Positions 7,576 to 16,594 of a DNA stretch of 64,000 bases are shown here, piece by piece. Position numbers and translations under genes: made by a program. This DNA is from Gammaproteobacteria bacterium RIFCSPHIGHO2_12_FULL_35_23 (GTDB lineage: Bacteria > Pseudomonadota > Gammaproteobacteria > UBA12402): positions 72,177 through 136,176 of the forward strand of contig MGXT01000008.1 in the NCBI GenBank assembly GCA_001801465.1, written 5' to 3'. The notes below the pieces were generated by a model. It was not told the origin of the DNA. It did no database searches and saw only the letters and a list, made by a program, of their open reading frames with translations. Position 1 is the stretch's first letter, and each line of letters begins with the position of its first letter.

Positions 7576-8607
7576 TCATCCCCAGGTTTTTTTAATAAAA
7601 TTTATAATTCTTTCAGTTTTTTCTTGAATATTACCCATATCTTTTGCAGCAATTTGTTGTTTGAAATGTTGGAAGGCTGTCACTGCTAAAGAAGTTGTTT
7701 GTGAATCAAGCTGGTTGTTGGGATTTAAAGTTTTATTGAAAAGATTAGTTAGTGAAGTACTATTAGTTGGTGAAGTAATATTTGGTGCAGCTTGAAAGTT
7801 TTGTGCTAGAGCAGAAACAGATAAGGCTTGTAAAACGCTAGGGTTAAAAAACGCAGTTGATATAGGCAGACCTCGCAGTAATAGCGTTACTGGTAAGGCT
7901 GTAGCTGCTGCTCCATAAGCAGCAGCCGTAAAATTAAAGGTTGTTTGTTGGATAACATTACTGTGTGGATTATTTTGATTGTAAGAAGAAGGTCCAATCA
8001 GGTTTGAGTAATGTTGTGCATAATTACCGCTTAATATATATTCTAATAAAAATTTTACATCCATTCTATCAGGATGGGAAAGAAAGATGTGTTGATGTTG
8101 GTCAACAGGAATTTGCCGGAAAGGATCATGCAAGTCTGGTATAAATCCATATTCAATAGGATATTGGTCTTGAACGCTTTTCCAATCTTTGGATTTATCC
8201 AAAAAAGCTTTTGCTAGTTTTTCATTGTTTAAAAAATCTAAAACTTCTTTTTGATCATGAATTCGTTTGGATTCTTCTGCTTTGCCTTCTTTATCCTTAT
8301 TTTCATGTTGGTCTATTTTTTCAACATACTTTTCTTTTTCAGCTTCAAACTGCTCACGTTCAGCTTTTTGTTGATCTAATAAAGCTTGCCGAGTCTTTTG
8401 ATCAATATTTAGACCACTTTGCTTGCCGCCCCCCCCTTCATCATCTTCAGCTTCTTGTAAGGTACGACATTGGTTGCAGATTTGGCTATAGATAGGTTGG
8501 TTTTTTTTATCCATAGCAATTAAAAAAGCAGCAATTGGTTTATTTTTTCCACAAACTTGGCATTTTTTGTTGGATTGTAATTGATCTAGTAAGTTTATCA
8601 TGCTCAT
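7576..8607 (-). CDS. Unidentified zinc-finger protein inserted inside the icm cluster
   Basis: The 343-residue product is unrecognised. Two CxxC pairs near residues 16-47, separated by 24 residues, suggest a small zinc ribbon. The next 70 residues are highly charged (Glu, Lys, Gln) and probably coiled coil. The C-terminal half includes an Ala-rich hydrophobic stretch (about residues 228-250) and Asn/Thr/Ser-rich linkers. The first plausible ATG is at 8607; a TTG precedes it. The gene lies on the strand opposite to icmQ and icmP, its stop abutting that of icmQ, and it shares a divergent intergenic region with icmP. Either a secreted substrate or an accessory Dot/Icm protein would fit the location. 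Confidence 0.75.
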   Translation of the reverse strand: MSMINLLDQLQSNKKCQVCGKNKPIAAFLIAMDKKNQPIYSQICNQCRTLQEAEDDEGGGGKQSGLNIDQKTRQALLDQQKAEREQFEAEKEKYVEKIDQHENKDKEGKAEESKRIHDQKEVLDFLNNEKLAKAFLDKSKDWKSVQDQYPIEYGFIPDLHDPFRQIPVDQHQHIFLSHPDRMDVKFLLEYILSGNYAQHYSNLIGPSSYNQNNPHSNVIQQTTFNFTAAAYGAAATALPVTLLLRGLPISTAFFNPSVLQALSVSALAQNFQAAPNITSPTNSTSLTNLFNKTLNPNNQLDSQTTSLAVTAFQHFKQQIAAKDMGNIQEKTERIINFIKKTWG

Positions 8608-8739
8608 CAATTGTAACTGTGGTTTTTGAAATTGGGTATCTAAAAGATTAATAGAAACAGTTTAAACGAATCCTGCGCTAATTGGAATAAAATTGCACAA
8701 TTTTATAGTTAATATTATCGATTTAAAACCTAATCTAGG

Positions 8740-8768
8740 TTGAGTATATTTAAGGGGTATCCTATACT
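8740..8768 (+). promoter_or_regulatory. Sigma70-type promoter for icmP and the downstream icm genes
   Basis: TTGAGT (8740-8745) and TATACT (8763-8768) are separated by 17 bases and lie 16 bases before the icmP ATG. The promoter restores transcription after the interruption by the minus-strand zinc-finger gene. Confidence 0.6.
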
Positions 8769-8784
8769 GTAATCAATAACTTGG

Positions 8785-9912
8785 ATGAAAACTATGCCTC
8801 CAGCACCACAGCAAGGACAACCATCTGATAACCATATGGCCCCATTATGGATTGTGGCCGGGTTGTTTGTAGTTGTTCTTATAGGTTGGTATTTTTTTAA
8901 ACGCCCAATTCTGAGTGCCTTTACTACCTTTAAATTACTTGAAATTAACCTGTTGATGACAGGTTTGCCTACTTCAAGTTTGCATTTAGCAAAACAAATT
9001 ATTATTACCAATGACCCGGTTAATTTGACTGAACAACAACTGTTTTTTATTGCTAATACAGTTGGTAATTACTTAGCAATTCCAGTAGCAATTATTTTGT
9101 TAATTTTTACATTTTTGTTGTTTAGAAAAAGTATCGGAGTTAGGTTTCGTCGTATTTATACTATGAAATCACTGCTTAAATTTGAAAATAGCAATTGGCC
9201 ACAAACTTCTCCAATATTGGATTTAGATTTAATAACAGAAGATATTAATAAAGGCCCATGGGCTATGGCCATGACACCTATGCAATTTGCCAAGGCCCAC
9301 CAATTAATTAAAGTTCAAAAACAAACTGTCCAAGAAGGAATGCTTGCTAAAGATATAAAGCTAGAAGCTATTTTAATTAAACCTAAGGCACTACAACTTT
9401 TTACTCGCCAAGTAGGGCCTATGTGGCAGGGGGTTGATGCTTTAAATATGCATACCAAGGCTCTCTATGCAGCTTTTGCTGCTAGAACAGGAAATGATGT
9501 CATAGGCGCACGACATTTGTTAATGCAAATAGCCGCTTCCTCAAAAACAAAAAAATTAGATTTTACAGGTGTTAAAGAATTATTAGAAAAACATAGGAAT
9601 AATAAAGCTGTATTAGCTATTACAGAGCAACATGCATTTGTGTTAACTGTTATGGCCTCTATGTTAGAGCTTGCCAGATCAGTTGGTGTTCAAGCTAGTG
9701 CTGATTTCTTGTGGCTAAAGCCAATTGATAGAAGGGTATGGTTTATGTTAAATGCAGTAGGCAGACAAACACCAACTGTAGAAATTGCAGGGCCTTTTGC
9801 TCATTGGCTAGTTGAAAAACGGTTGCAAAGAAAGATTGTTACTCCAATGGTAGAAGAAGCAGTAAAAGCTTTTGATGAAGCTTTAAAAGAAGTTATCTAT
9901 AAACCTGATTAG
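8785..9912 (+). CDS. icmP: DotM/IcmP, coupling-complex subunit
   Basis: DotM is an inner-membrane protein of the type IV coupling complex, bound to DotL, and helps recognise effectors that carry acidic Glu-rich signals. The 375 residues match the family. Two or three membrane segments lie in the first 120 residues (around 18-36 and 92-114). A cytoplasmic domain follows, containing GPMWQGVDALNMHTKALYAAFAAR. The ATG at 8785 starts a short Pro/Gln-rich leader before the first membrane helix. The dotL homologue begins 12 bases after the stop, so the two partners are co-transcribed. Confidence 0.95.
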   Translation: MKTMPPAPQQGQPSDNHMAPLWIVAGLFVVVLIGWYFFKRPILSAFTTFKLLEINLLMTGLPTSSLHLAKQIIITNDPVNLTEQQLFFIANTVGNYLAIPVAIILLIFTFLLFRKSIGVRFRRIYTMKSLLKFENSNWPQTSPILDLDLITEDINKGPWAMAMTPMQFAKAHQLIKVQKQTVQEGMLAKDIKLEAILIKPKALQLFTRQVGPMWQGVDALNMHTKALYAAFAARTGNDVIGARHLLMQIAASSKTKKLDFTGVKELLEKHRNNKAVLAITEQHAFVLTVMASMLELARSVGVQASADFLWLKPIDRRVWFMLNAVGRQTPTVEIAGPFAHWLVEKRLQRKIVTPMVEEAVKAFDEALKEVIYKPD

Positions 9913-9923
9913 AGGATGTTAAT

Positions 9924-12320
9924 GTGTATCGTGGTTTAGATAAAAGACAAGAGCAAGCACCTGGAATGCTAATAAGAGATACGCGGACTTTGGGTCAGCG
10001 TATCCACGACTTTTTTGAGGAACCGAGAAATATAGCTGCTGTCATGGTTGTCATGACGTTTAGTTTAATTTTTTTAAAGGCAATTGCTGATATTCTTTTA
10101 ATTATTATGTTGTTTGTATTTTTCTATACCATTACTCGTAAACCCATTTTGCCGTTTCGTATGCCAATGCGTTCCAATTTGTATGACTATAATGATACTA
10201 AACCTGGAGGAGCTAAACCTAATAAAGCACGAGGTATTTGTTTTTTTGGTAATGATAGAATTACCAATGAGGAGTTGTGGTTCAATAATGATGATATGAG
10301 AACCCACGTATTAATTTTTGGTTCAACAGGTAGTGGTAAGACAGAAGCATTAATTTCTTTAGCCTATAATTCTTTGATTCAAGGTAGTGGATTTATTTAT
10401 GTAGATGGAAAAGGGGATAATACTTTATTTGCTAAAATATTTTCAATGGCACGTAGTGTTGGGCGTGAAGATGATGTTTTGGTAATTAACTTTATGACTG
10501 GGGCTCGTGATATTTCTGGGCCGCAAGAAAATCGGCTTTCCAATACACTTAACCCTTTTGCAAGTGGATCTTCAAGTATGTTATCTCAGCTGGTGATTAG
10601 CTTAATGGATGCTGCCAGTAAAACGCCTGATGGTGATATGTGGAAAGGACGAGCAATTGGGTTTGTTGAAGCCTTAATGCGAGTTTTAGTGTATATGCGC
10701 GATGATGGTAAGATATTATTAGATGCCAATACTATCCGTAATTATTTTACTTTAGACAGGCTTGAAGCCATGACGATGGATAAAGTTTTTATCCGTGACG
10801 GTCAAGAGTCGGTAAGTTTAGCAGTAGCACCACCTCAAATTTTAGAGCCAATTTATAACTATGTAGTGAACTTACCTGGTTATAACCCGCAGAAAAAAGG
10901 TAAACAGGTATCGCAGGTTTTAGAGCAACATGGTTTTATTACCATGCAATTAACTCGAGTATTCACTTCTTTGGCCGATACCTATGGGCATATTTTAAGA
11001 ACTAATTTAGCAGAGGTAGATTTAAGAGATGTGGTTTTAAACCGTCGTATATTAGTAGTGTTGTTACCTGCTTTAGAAAAATCGCCGGATGAATTATCAA
11101 ATTTAGGAAAAATTATTATCGCCACCTTGAAAGCCATGATGGCGGCTGGTTTAGGAGAGCAGGTGGAGGGGGAATATAGTGAAGTTATTAGCAAAAAGCC
11201 CACTAACGCACCGACGCCTTTTATGTGTATCATGGATGAGTATGGTTATTATGCGGTACCTGGTTTTGCTGTTGTGCCTGCTCAGGCACGTTCTTTAGGC
11301 TTTTCGGCGATTTTTGCTGGACAAGATTTACCGGCATTTCAAAAAGCTTCTAAAGAAGAAGCTTTGTCTATTGGCGCTAATACCAATATTAAAATTGCAA
11401 TGAAATTAGAAGATCCTATTGAAACTTGGGATTTTTTCTCTAAAACCGCTGGTGAAGCTTATGTGACGAAGGTAGATTCTTTTCAAACTAATGCTTCAAG
11501 CGTGTTTAATAATTATTTAGATACTCGTAGTGCTTCGGCTGAAAAACGTCATCGAATTGACTTACTGGATCTTAAAGAGCAGCGAGAAGGAGAAGCGCAC
11601 ATCTTCTTTAAATCAACGATTATTAGGGCAAAAATGTTTTACGCTAATCCAGCACCTGTAGCAAGGATGCGACTTAATCATTTTATAAAAGTTGCAACAC
11701 CTGACATAAAAGTATTGATATCTTTTGAAAAACGATTAAAAGGTTTTGCAGATTTATTAGTTGCAAACGATACACAGATTATTTTTAATCAACCTAGTGA
11801 TGCAATTACTTTAATTAGCCATACTTATAAATCTGAAACCGCTAAGCCGCTTATTGAAAAAGGTGTTTCAGCGCTTATTGCTTATCATAATCAAACCGAA
11901 GCTGTGCCAGTTGTTTCAGCTAAAGAAGAAGCTGAAGAATTGGTTGTATCTAATGAATTAGGCATTTTTAACAAAATTAGCTTACATGAATTGGCAAAAG
12001 TGTTTGTACCTAGTCCAGAGTTACAAGATAAAATGTCTCCACTTTTACTTAAAGCGCAAACTTTACAAAGTATTATGGCTTTATTACATGTATTAGGTAA
12101 AAACGAACAATTTGCTAAGCATGTGGCCGAGGAGTTGGTACATGATATGGAAGTTGCAACCAAATATCCACCGGTGGTTGACCATCTATTGCCCTTACCA
12201 GATATCGTAAAGATGATTAATATTCTAACTGAATCTTTTATGGGAATGAAAGATAGTAATGCAGGTAGTGGTAGTGGCAGCGGGAATGACGATTTTTCAA
12301 GTTTATTGGATGATTTATAA
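9924..12320 (+). CDS. icmO: DotL/IcmO, type IV coupling protein ATPase
   Basis: DotL is the VirD4-like ATPase that receives effectors and passes them to the Dot/Icm channel. The 798-residue product has two membrane helices in residues 37-70. A FtsK/TraG-type motor domain follows, with Walker A GSTGSGKTEA near residue 130 and Walker B FMCIMDEYGYYA near residue 435. A long C-terminal extension carries the binding sites for IcmS-IcmW, DotN and related adaptors, and ends in a Gly/Ser linker and DDFSSLLDDL. The GTG at 9924 is used, with AGAGG eight bases upstream; an ATG two bases earlier is out of frame and stops at once. It belongs to the icmP-O-N series. Confidence 0.97.
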   Translation: MYRGLDKRQEQAPGMLIRDTRTLGQRIHDFFEEPRNIAAVMVVMTFSLIFLKAIADILLIIMLFVFFYTITRKPILPFRMPMRSNLYDYNDTKPGGAKPNKARGICFFGNDRITNEELWFNNDDMRTHVLIFGSTGSGKTEALISLAYNSLIQGSGFIYVDGKGDNTLFAKIFSMARSVGREDDVLVINFMTGARDISGPQENRLSNTLNPFASGSSSMLSQLVISLMDAASKTPDGDMWKGRAIGFVEALMRVLVYMRDDGKILLDANTIRNYFTLDRLEAMTMDKVFIRDGQESVSLAVAPPQILEPIYNYVVNLPGYNPQKKGKQVSQVLEQHGFITMQLTRVFTSLADTYGHILRTNLAEVDLRDVVLNRRILVVLLPALEKSPDELSNLGKIIIATLKAMMAAGLGEQVEGEYSEVISKKPTNAPTPFMCIMDEYGYYAVPGFAVVPAQARSLGFSAIFAGQDLPAFQKASKEEALSIGANTNIKIAMKLEDPIETWDFFSKTAGEAYVTKVDSFQTNASSVFNNYLDTRSASAEKRHRIDLLDLKEQREGEAHIFFKSTIIRAKMFYANPAPVARMRLNHFIKVATPDIKVLISFEKRLKGFADLLVANDTQIIFNQPSDAITLISHTYKSETAKPLIEKGVSALIAYHNQTEAVPVVSAKEEAEELVVSNELGIFNKISLHELAKVFVPSPELQDKMSPLLLKAQTLQSIMALLHVLGKNEQFAKHVAEELVHDMEVATKYPPVVDHLLPLPDIVKMINILTESFMGMKDSNAGSGSGSGNDDFSSLLDDL

Positions 12321-12426
12321 TAAAGCTCTTATGGTAAAAGGTTGAATATTAAACTTTAATAGGCTTAAATGATAAGCATCTTATCATGGCATTAGGGAAG
12401 ATGTGGAATAGTTGTTAGGAACCAAT

Positions 12427-12906
12427 ATGAAGCAAACAAAAATATTACTTTTAGTAATAGCCTTAATTATAGCGGCTGGTTGCGCAAAAAAAGTGCCACC
12501 TAGCTGCACACCAGCTGGTTTGCAATATATTACCAATCAGGTGGTGCTTGCTGGTGGCCAGTTTGTAGAATTGGGCAATCAAATCTACGTCTCAATTCCT
12601 ACCAATTATGTTTTTGATCTAAACTCTGCCAATACCAATCATCAAGGTCGTTATCTATTAGAAAAAATTGGACAAAGATTGACTTGTTATACAACTCAAA
12701 ATGTGCAAGTTAAGGTTTATACGAGTACCTTACCAACTACAGTAGAAAATAAAGCATTGGCTGCTCAACGTGCTAAAGTAGTTACCAATGTTCTTTTAAA
12801 TTACGGGGTTAGTCGTTTGATTTATCAAGATAATGTTTTAAGTGGTAATAATTGTATAAATTGTAGGTTAAATCGTATAGAAATCGTGACAAAGCAACTA
12901 ACCTGA
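12427..12906 (+). CDS. icmN: DotK/IcmN, OmpA-like lipoprotein
   Basis: DotK is an outer-membrane lipoprotein that decorates the Dot/Icm core and probably touches peptidoglycan through an OmpA-like domain. The product has 159 residues from the ATG at 12427, which has TAGGA upstream; a TTG at 12412 would only add five residues before the signal peptide. The signal peptide ends in the lipobox IAAGC (Cys19). The OmpA-like domain occupies residues 55-155, with the RYLLEKIGQRL helix and a final NRIEIV strand. Two Cys near the end (CINCR) may form a disulfide. No dotJ gene follows, as it would in Legionella. Confidence 0.9.
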   Translation: MKQTKILLLVIALIIAAGCAKKVPPSCTPAGLQYITNQVVLAGGQFVELGNQIYVSIPTNYVFDLNSANTNHQGRYLLEKIGQRLTCYTTQNVQVKVYTSTLPTTVENKALAAQRAKVVTNVLLNYGVSRLIYQDNVLSGNNCINCRLNRIEIVTKQLT

Positions 12907-12977
12907 ATTAGGATCATAGATTGGGAAAGAGTTCGTAAATTTTTTTTACTAACAAGGAACTAGATGAGAGTACATAA

Positions 12978-13604
12978 ATGAGCCATGATGCATTAGAAGT
13001 TGTAAAATTAAAGCGAAACTTTTACCGTGATAGTTACCGATCAGTTGTGATGATATTGTTTATTGCAATTATTATCATTGCAGTCATGGCGTGGATTATT
13101 GTTTATCAGCAAACGCATAAACCTGCGCCTAAATATTTTGCAACAACTAGTGCTGGACAGCTGATTCCTATGGTTCCTCTGGATCAACCTAATCTTTCTG
13201 ATTCAGCTGTTTTACAATGGGTTTCAACAGCGGTTACTTCATTATATACCTATGATTTTTTAAATTTTAGAAGTACCTTTCAAGCGAATTCACAATATTT
13301 TACGACAGATGGTTGGCGTGCTTTTTTAAGTAGTTTAGAGCAATCTAGAAACCTTGAGGCGGTACAAGATAAAAAACTAACAGTGCAAGCAGTTCCAGCT
13401 GGTGCACCTATTATTTTAAGCGAAAATAATATTAATGGTATTTATACTTGGCAAGTGCAGCTACCAATTTTAGTCACTTATCAAAGCCTAAGTGAGGAGT
13501 TTAATCAAAATTTACTGGTTACTATCGTTATTCAAAGGTTGTCAACCCTTGATTCAGAATATGGAATTGGTATAGCGCAACTAGTGGTACAACAGCAATC
13601 ATAA
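12978..13604 (+). CDS. icmL: DotI/IcmL, inner-membrane Dot/Icm protein
   Basis: DotI is a single-pass inner-membrane protein with a periplasmic VirB8-like domain and is part of the inner-membrane complex. The 208 residues include a short cytoplasmic N-terminus ending KLKRNFYRDSYR, one membrane helix (about residues 23-44) and the periplasmic domain. The family motif YDFLNFRSTFQ is present in that domain, near residue 90. Legionella pairs DotI with the truncated paralogue DotJ; only one copy is seen here. It lies 25 bases before icmK. Confidence 0.95.
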   Translation: MSHDALEVVKLKRNFYRDSYRSVVMILFIAIIIIAVMAWIIVYQQTHKPAPKYFATTSAGQLIPMVPLDQPNLSDSAVLQWVSTAVTSLYTYDFLNFRSTFQANSQYFTTDGWRAFLSSLEQSRNLEAVQDKKLTVQAVPAGAPIILSENNINGIYTWQVQLPILVTYQSLSEEFNQNLLVTIVIQRLSTLDSEYGIGIAQLVVQQQS

Positions 13605-13629
13605 ATTTTATATTGGAGTAAAGGCTTTA

Positions 13630-14646
13630 ATGAAGCTAGCTGTAATTTTAAAATCATTAAGTAAAAATTTAGTCCACAGCTTAATGATCACAAGCTTTAT
13701 TATTACTTCAGTTTATGCTCAATCAGCTGATGATAATAACAGTCTTGGTTTAACCACTTTACAGCAGCCTACCATGACTCCTAATGATGATGATAATCAG
13801 GTTGCAGTACCAAAAGATCTGTCTTTAGATCCTAATAAACTTTTTCCTAAACCTAGCCGTTTGGATCAACAGACTTATGAAGCAGTAGCCCGTCAGGCTA
13901 TGCCCATGACACCTTATCAAATAAATAAACTCAAACGCATGCTTGCTGTGACAAAAGAAGCTGCTTCTTCGCCTGCCGGGACGCCTCCCCAACCGGTTAC
14001 TTCTTCAATCATGGTAAGTTTAGCACCCGGGGCCACGCCTCCTGTTATTTTATTACAGGAAGGCTTTATCAGTTCTTTAGTTTTTGTGGATGCCACAGGT
14101 CAAAAATGGCCAATAGAAGCTTATGATTTAGGGGATCCTAATGCTTTTAATATTCAATGGCAGCAAGATAGCAATATGTTATTAATTCAAGCAAGTACCC
14201 TTTTTACTTATGGTAACCTTGCAGTGAAACTGAAAGGATTAACAACGCCGGTAATGTTAACTTTAGTGCCTGGTCAACAAACAGTTGATTACCGCGTAGA
14301 TATTCATGTGCAAGGCCAATCTCCTGATGCGCCAGCCCCGACACTTTCCGGGTTGCCAGCACCAGTGAGCAATCAATTATTAGATGTTTTAAATGGTATT
14401 CCTCCTACTGGCTCTACGACTTTGCAAGTGGTAGGCGGGAGTTGTAATGCAAGCCTAAACAATTGTCAAGCTTGGGCTAATGGCAATAATCTTTATGTTA
14501 GAATTCCTATGGACATTCTTTCGCCTAGTTGGATTTCGAAGATGCAAAGTTCTGATGGAATGCGAGCTTATGAGATGGAAAAAACGCCTTCTCTATTAGT
14601 TTCCGATTATGGTAATACGGCACAATTAAAAATTGAGGGATTCTAA
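13630..14646 (+). CDS. icmK: DotH/IcmK, outer-membrane core component
   Basis: DotH is an exported protein placed in the outer membrane with the help of DotC and DotD, forming the outer ring around DotG. The 338 residues start with a cleavable signal peptide (about residues 1-30, ending SVYAQS). A low-complexity linker follows, then the conserved domain from about residue 70, with RLDQQTYEAVARQAMPMTP. The ATG at 13630 has TTGGAG upstream. Its stop shares one base with the start of icmE (TAATG), so translation of the two is coupled. Confidence 0.95.
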   Translation: MKLAVILKSLSKNLVHSLMITSFIITSVYAQSADDNNSLGLTTLQQPTMTPNDDDNQVAVPKDLSLDPNKLFPKPSRLDQQTYEAVARQAMPMTPYQINKLKRMLAVTKEAASSPAGTPPQPVTSSIMVSLAPGATPPVILLQEGFISSLVFVDATGQKWPIEAYDLGDPNAFNIQWQQDSNMLLIQASTLFTYGNLAVKLKGLTTPVMLTLVPGQQTVDYRVDIHVQGQSPDAPAPTLSGLPAPVSNQLLDVLNGIPPTGSTTLQVVGGSCNASLNNCQAWANGNNLYVRIPMDILSPSWISKMQSSDGMRAYEMEKTPSLLVSDYGNTAQLKIEGF

Positions 14647-16592
14647 TGGCTAAGTGGCTTAATAGTATCGGTGAACTATTAAAAGATGGAAAAAAACGAG
14701 TTGTTATTATTTTGATGGCGATCATTGTTCTTGTTGCATTGATTATAGGAATATTGCATTTAGTCGATAATAATCGTAATACGCAAGGGCAAGCCCAATT
14801 AGCCAGTGTGCCTAGTAATATCCAGTCAGTACCAGGCGCTGATAATCAACAAAATCAGCAATATTTGCAAGCCTTGTTAGCTTCAAATCAACAAGCGGCT
14901 CAAAGCGCATTAAAGTCAGGACAAAGTGAAATTCCAACTTTAATATCTTCACCTAATGCCTCAACAGGCACTAATCTAGCGGCTCAAAGTGCTCCAGTAG
15001 GCAGTACTACTACTAGTCCTTGTTGTTGTCAGCAATGCGTTAATCCAAATGATCCGGGTGGTAAAATTGCTGCTTTAGAGGCAGCTGGTAAACTTTCGCC
15101 ATTATTAGCTGGACAATTAAAACAACTGCAGGTAGAAGGCGTAACACCTGATCAATATGCGGCGCAGCTTTCCCAATTAGTTCAAGCAGGACAAATTACA
15201 CCGGCAGTAGCGAAAGAATTGGCAGACAGTTATAATCAAGCGCAATCCTCTGCACAAGGCACAGGAGGAAGTACTGCACCAAATGATTTGGCTAATCAGT
15301 TGGCCGATGAGGGCGCTATTTCAGCAGCTACAGCCCAAACTTTACAAGGTTTAAATAATCAAGGCTTAAAACCAGGTGATTATGCAAAACAGTTGGCTCA
15401 ATTAGTTCAAGCCGGTAATTTAACGCCAGCGCAAGCTCAACAATTATTGGCTGCTTATAAGAAGTCCTATAGTGCACAAGCTTCACCTGATGGTTTAACC
15501 CAACAGCTGGCTCAATCTGGGGCTATTAGTCCGGAGACAGCGGCTCAATTACAGGCACTAAACGATGAAGGATTATCTCCAGATAGCTACGCAGCGGCAT
15601 TACAAAAATTAGTCAAAGAAGGTAAACTGACACCTGATGAAGCCCAGGCATTATTAAATGCTTATCGACAACAAAGTGCTGGTCTTGGGCCAGGCGCTTC
15701 AGGGAGTTTGGCTGATTTAGAAAAGGCTCAGGCTGAAGCACAGCAGCAAGCGGAACAACAAGCGGCACAAGCCCAAGAGCAAGCCAATCAACAGGTTTCA
15801 ACTTTGCAGCAGACTGCAACAGCTCAAACTCAGACTCTAGCTTCAGAAATTGCCAGCCAAGCTCAGCAACTGATTACTGCTTGGGCAGCTCCTCGTCAGC
15901 AATTAGTGGGTGCAATCAGTGATCAAGCCGCAGGTAGTAGTGCGAATGGATCTAATGCAGGAGGTGGTAATAGTAGCTCTACTCAGTCTGTTGGTAACAT
16001 CATTCGTGCTGGCGATATTATGTTTGCGGTACTTAATACAGCTGTAAACAGCGATCAGCCCGGACCTATTTTAGCAACCCTTGTTACGGGTAAGTTTAAG
16101 GGTTCAAAACTATTAGGCAATTTACAAATTACACCTGACCATGAAGCTGTTGTTTTGAGCTTTAATACCTTAACTAATCCTAACTGGCCACAATCAATCT
16201 CCATTTCGGCGGTTGCAGTCAATCCTGATACTGCAAGAACAGCTCTGGCTAGTAATGTCGATCATCATTATTTATTGCGTTTTAGCTCTTTATTTGCTGC
16301 TTCTTTCTTGCAAGGTATTGGTTCAGCTGTTCAAAATTCAGGCAATACACAAACCAATAATTCAGGGACTACCACTCAAACATTTAGTAATTTAAATACA
16401 GGCAGCAAAATATTAGTTGGTTTAGGTCAAGTCGGGCAAGCAATGGGTTCAGCAGCACAAGCGGAATTTAGTACTAGCCCTACTATTACAGTAAATTCGG
16501 GAACTGGTATGGGAATTTTATTTCAAAATGACGTTCCTGCACCAAGCTTTTTATCAACAGCCAATAACACTACTCAATCGACAGGAGCATAG
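14646..16592 (+). CDS. icmE: DotG/IcmE, channel-spanning core protein with VirB10-like domain
   Basis: DotG spans from inner membrane to outer membrane and forms the central channel. The product has 648 residues, against about 1050 in Legionella. One membrane helix lies at residues 18-38. A CCCxxC cluster lies at residues 126-131. Three tandem repeats of about 65-70 residues start near residues 139, 214 and 282, each containing a version of SPETAAQLQALNDEGLSPD. A Gln/Ala-rich coiled coil follows (about 345-420), and a TrbI/VirB10 domain forms the last 200 residues. Only the repeat region is shortened relative to Legionella; both ends are conserved. It follows icmK with a one-base overlap. Confidence 0.95.
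   Translation: MAKWLNSIGELLKDGKKRVVIILMAIIVLVALIIGILHLVDNNRNTQGQAQLASVPSNIQSVPGADNQQNQQYLQALLASNQQAAQSALKSGQSEIPTLISSPNASTGTNLAAQSAPVGSTTTSPCCCQQCVNPNDPGGKIAALEAAGKLSPLLAGQLKQLQVEGVTPDQYAAQLSQLVQAGQITPAVAKELADSYNQAQSSAQGTGGSTAPNDLANQLADEGAISAATAQTLQGLNNQGLKPGDYAKQLAQLVQAGNLTPAQAQQLLAAYKKSYSAQASPDGLTQQLAQSGAISPETAAQLQALNDEGLSPDSYAAALQKLVKEGKLTPDEAQALLNAYRQQSAGLGPGASGSLADLEKAQAEAQQQAEQQAAQAQEQANQQVSTLQQTATAQTQTLASEIASQAQQLITAWAAPRQQLVGAISDQAAGSSANGSNAGGGNSSSTQSVGNIIRAGDIMFAVLNTAVNSDQPGPILATLVTGKFKGSKLLGNLQITPDHEAVVLSFNTLTNPNWPQSISISAVAVNPDTARTALASNVDHHYLLRFSSLFAASFLQGIGSAVQNSGNTQTNNSGTTTQTFSNLNTGSKILVGLGQVGQAMGSAAQAEFSTSPTITVNSGTGMGILFQNDVPAPSFLSTANNTTQSTGA
15060..15680 (+). repeat. Three tandem helical repeats inside icmE
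   Basis: The encoded units begin near bases 15060, 15285 and 15489. They share hydrophobic positions and a QLVQAGxxTPAxA-like core; the third is the most diverged. The repeats are clear at protein level and weak at DNA level, so they are old duplications. Confidence 0.75.
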
Positions 16593-16594
16593 CA

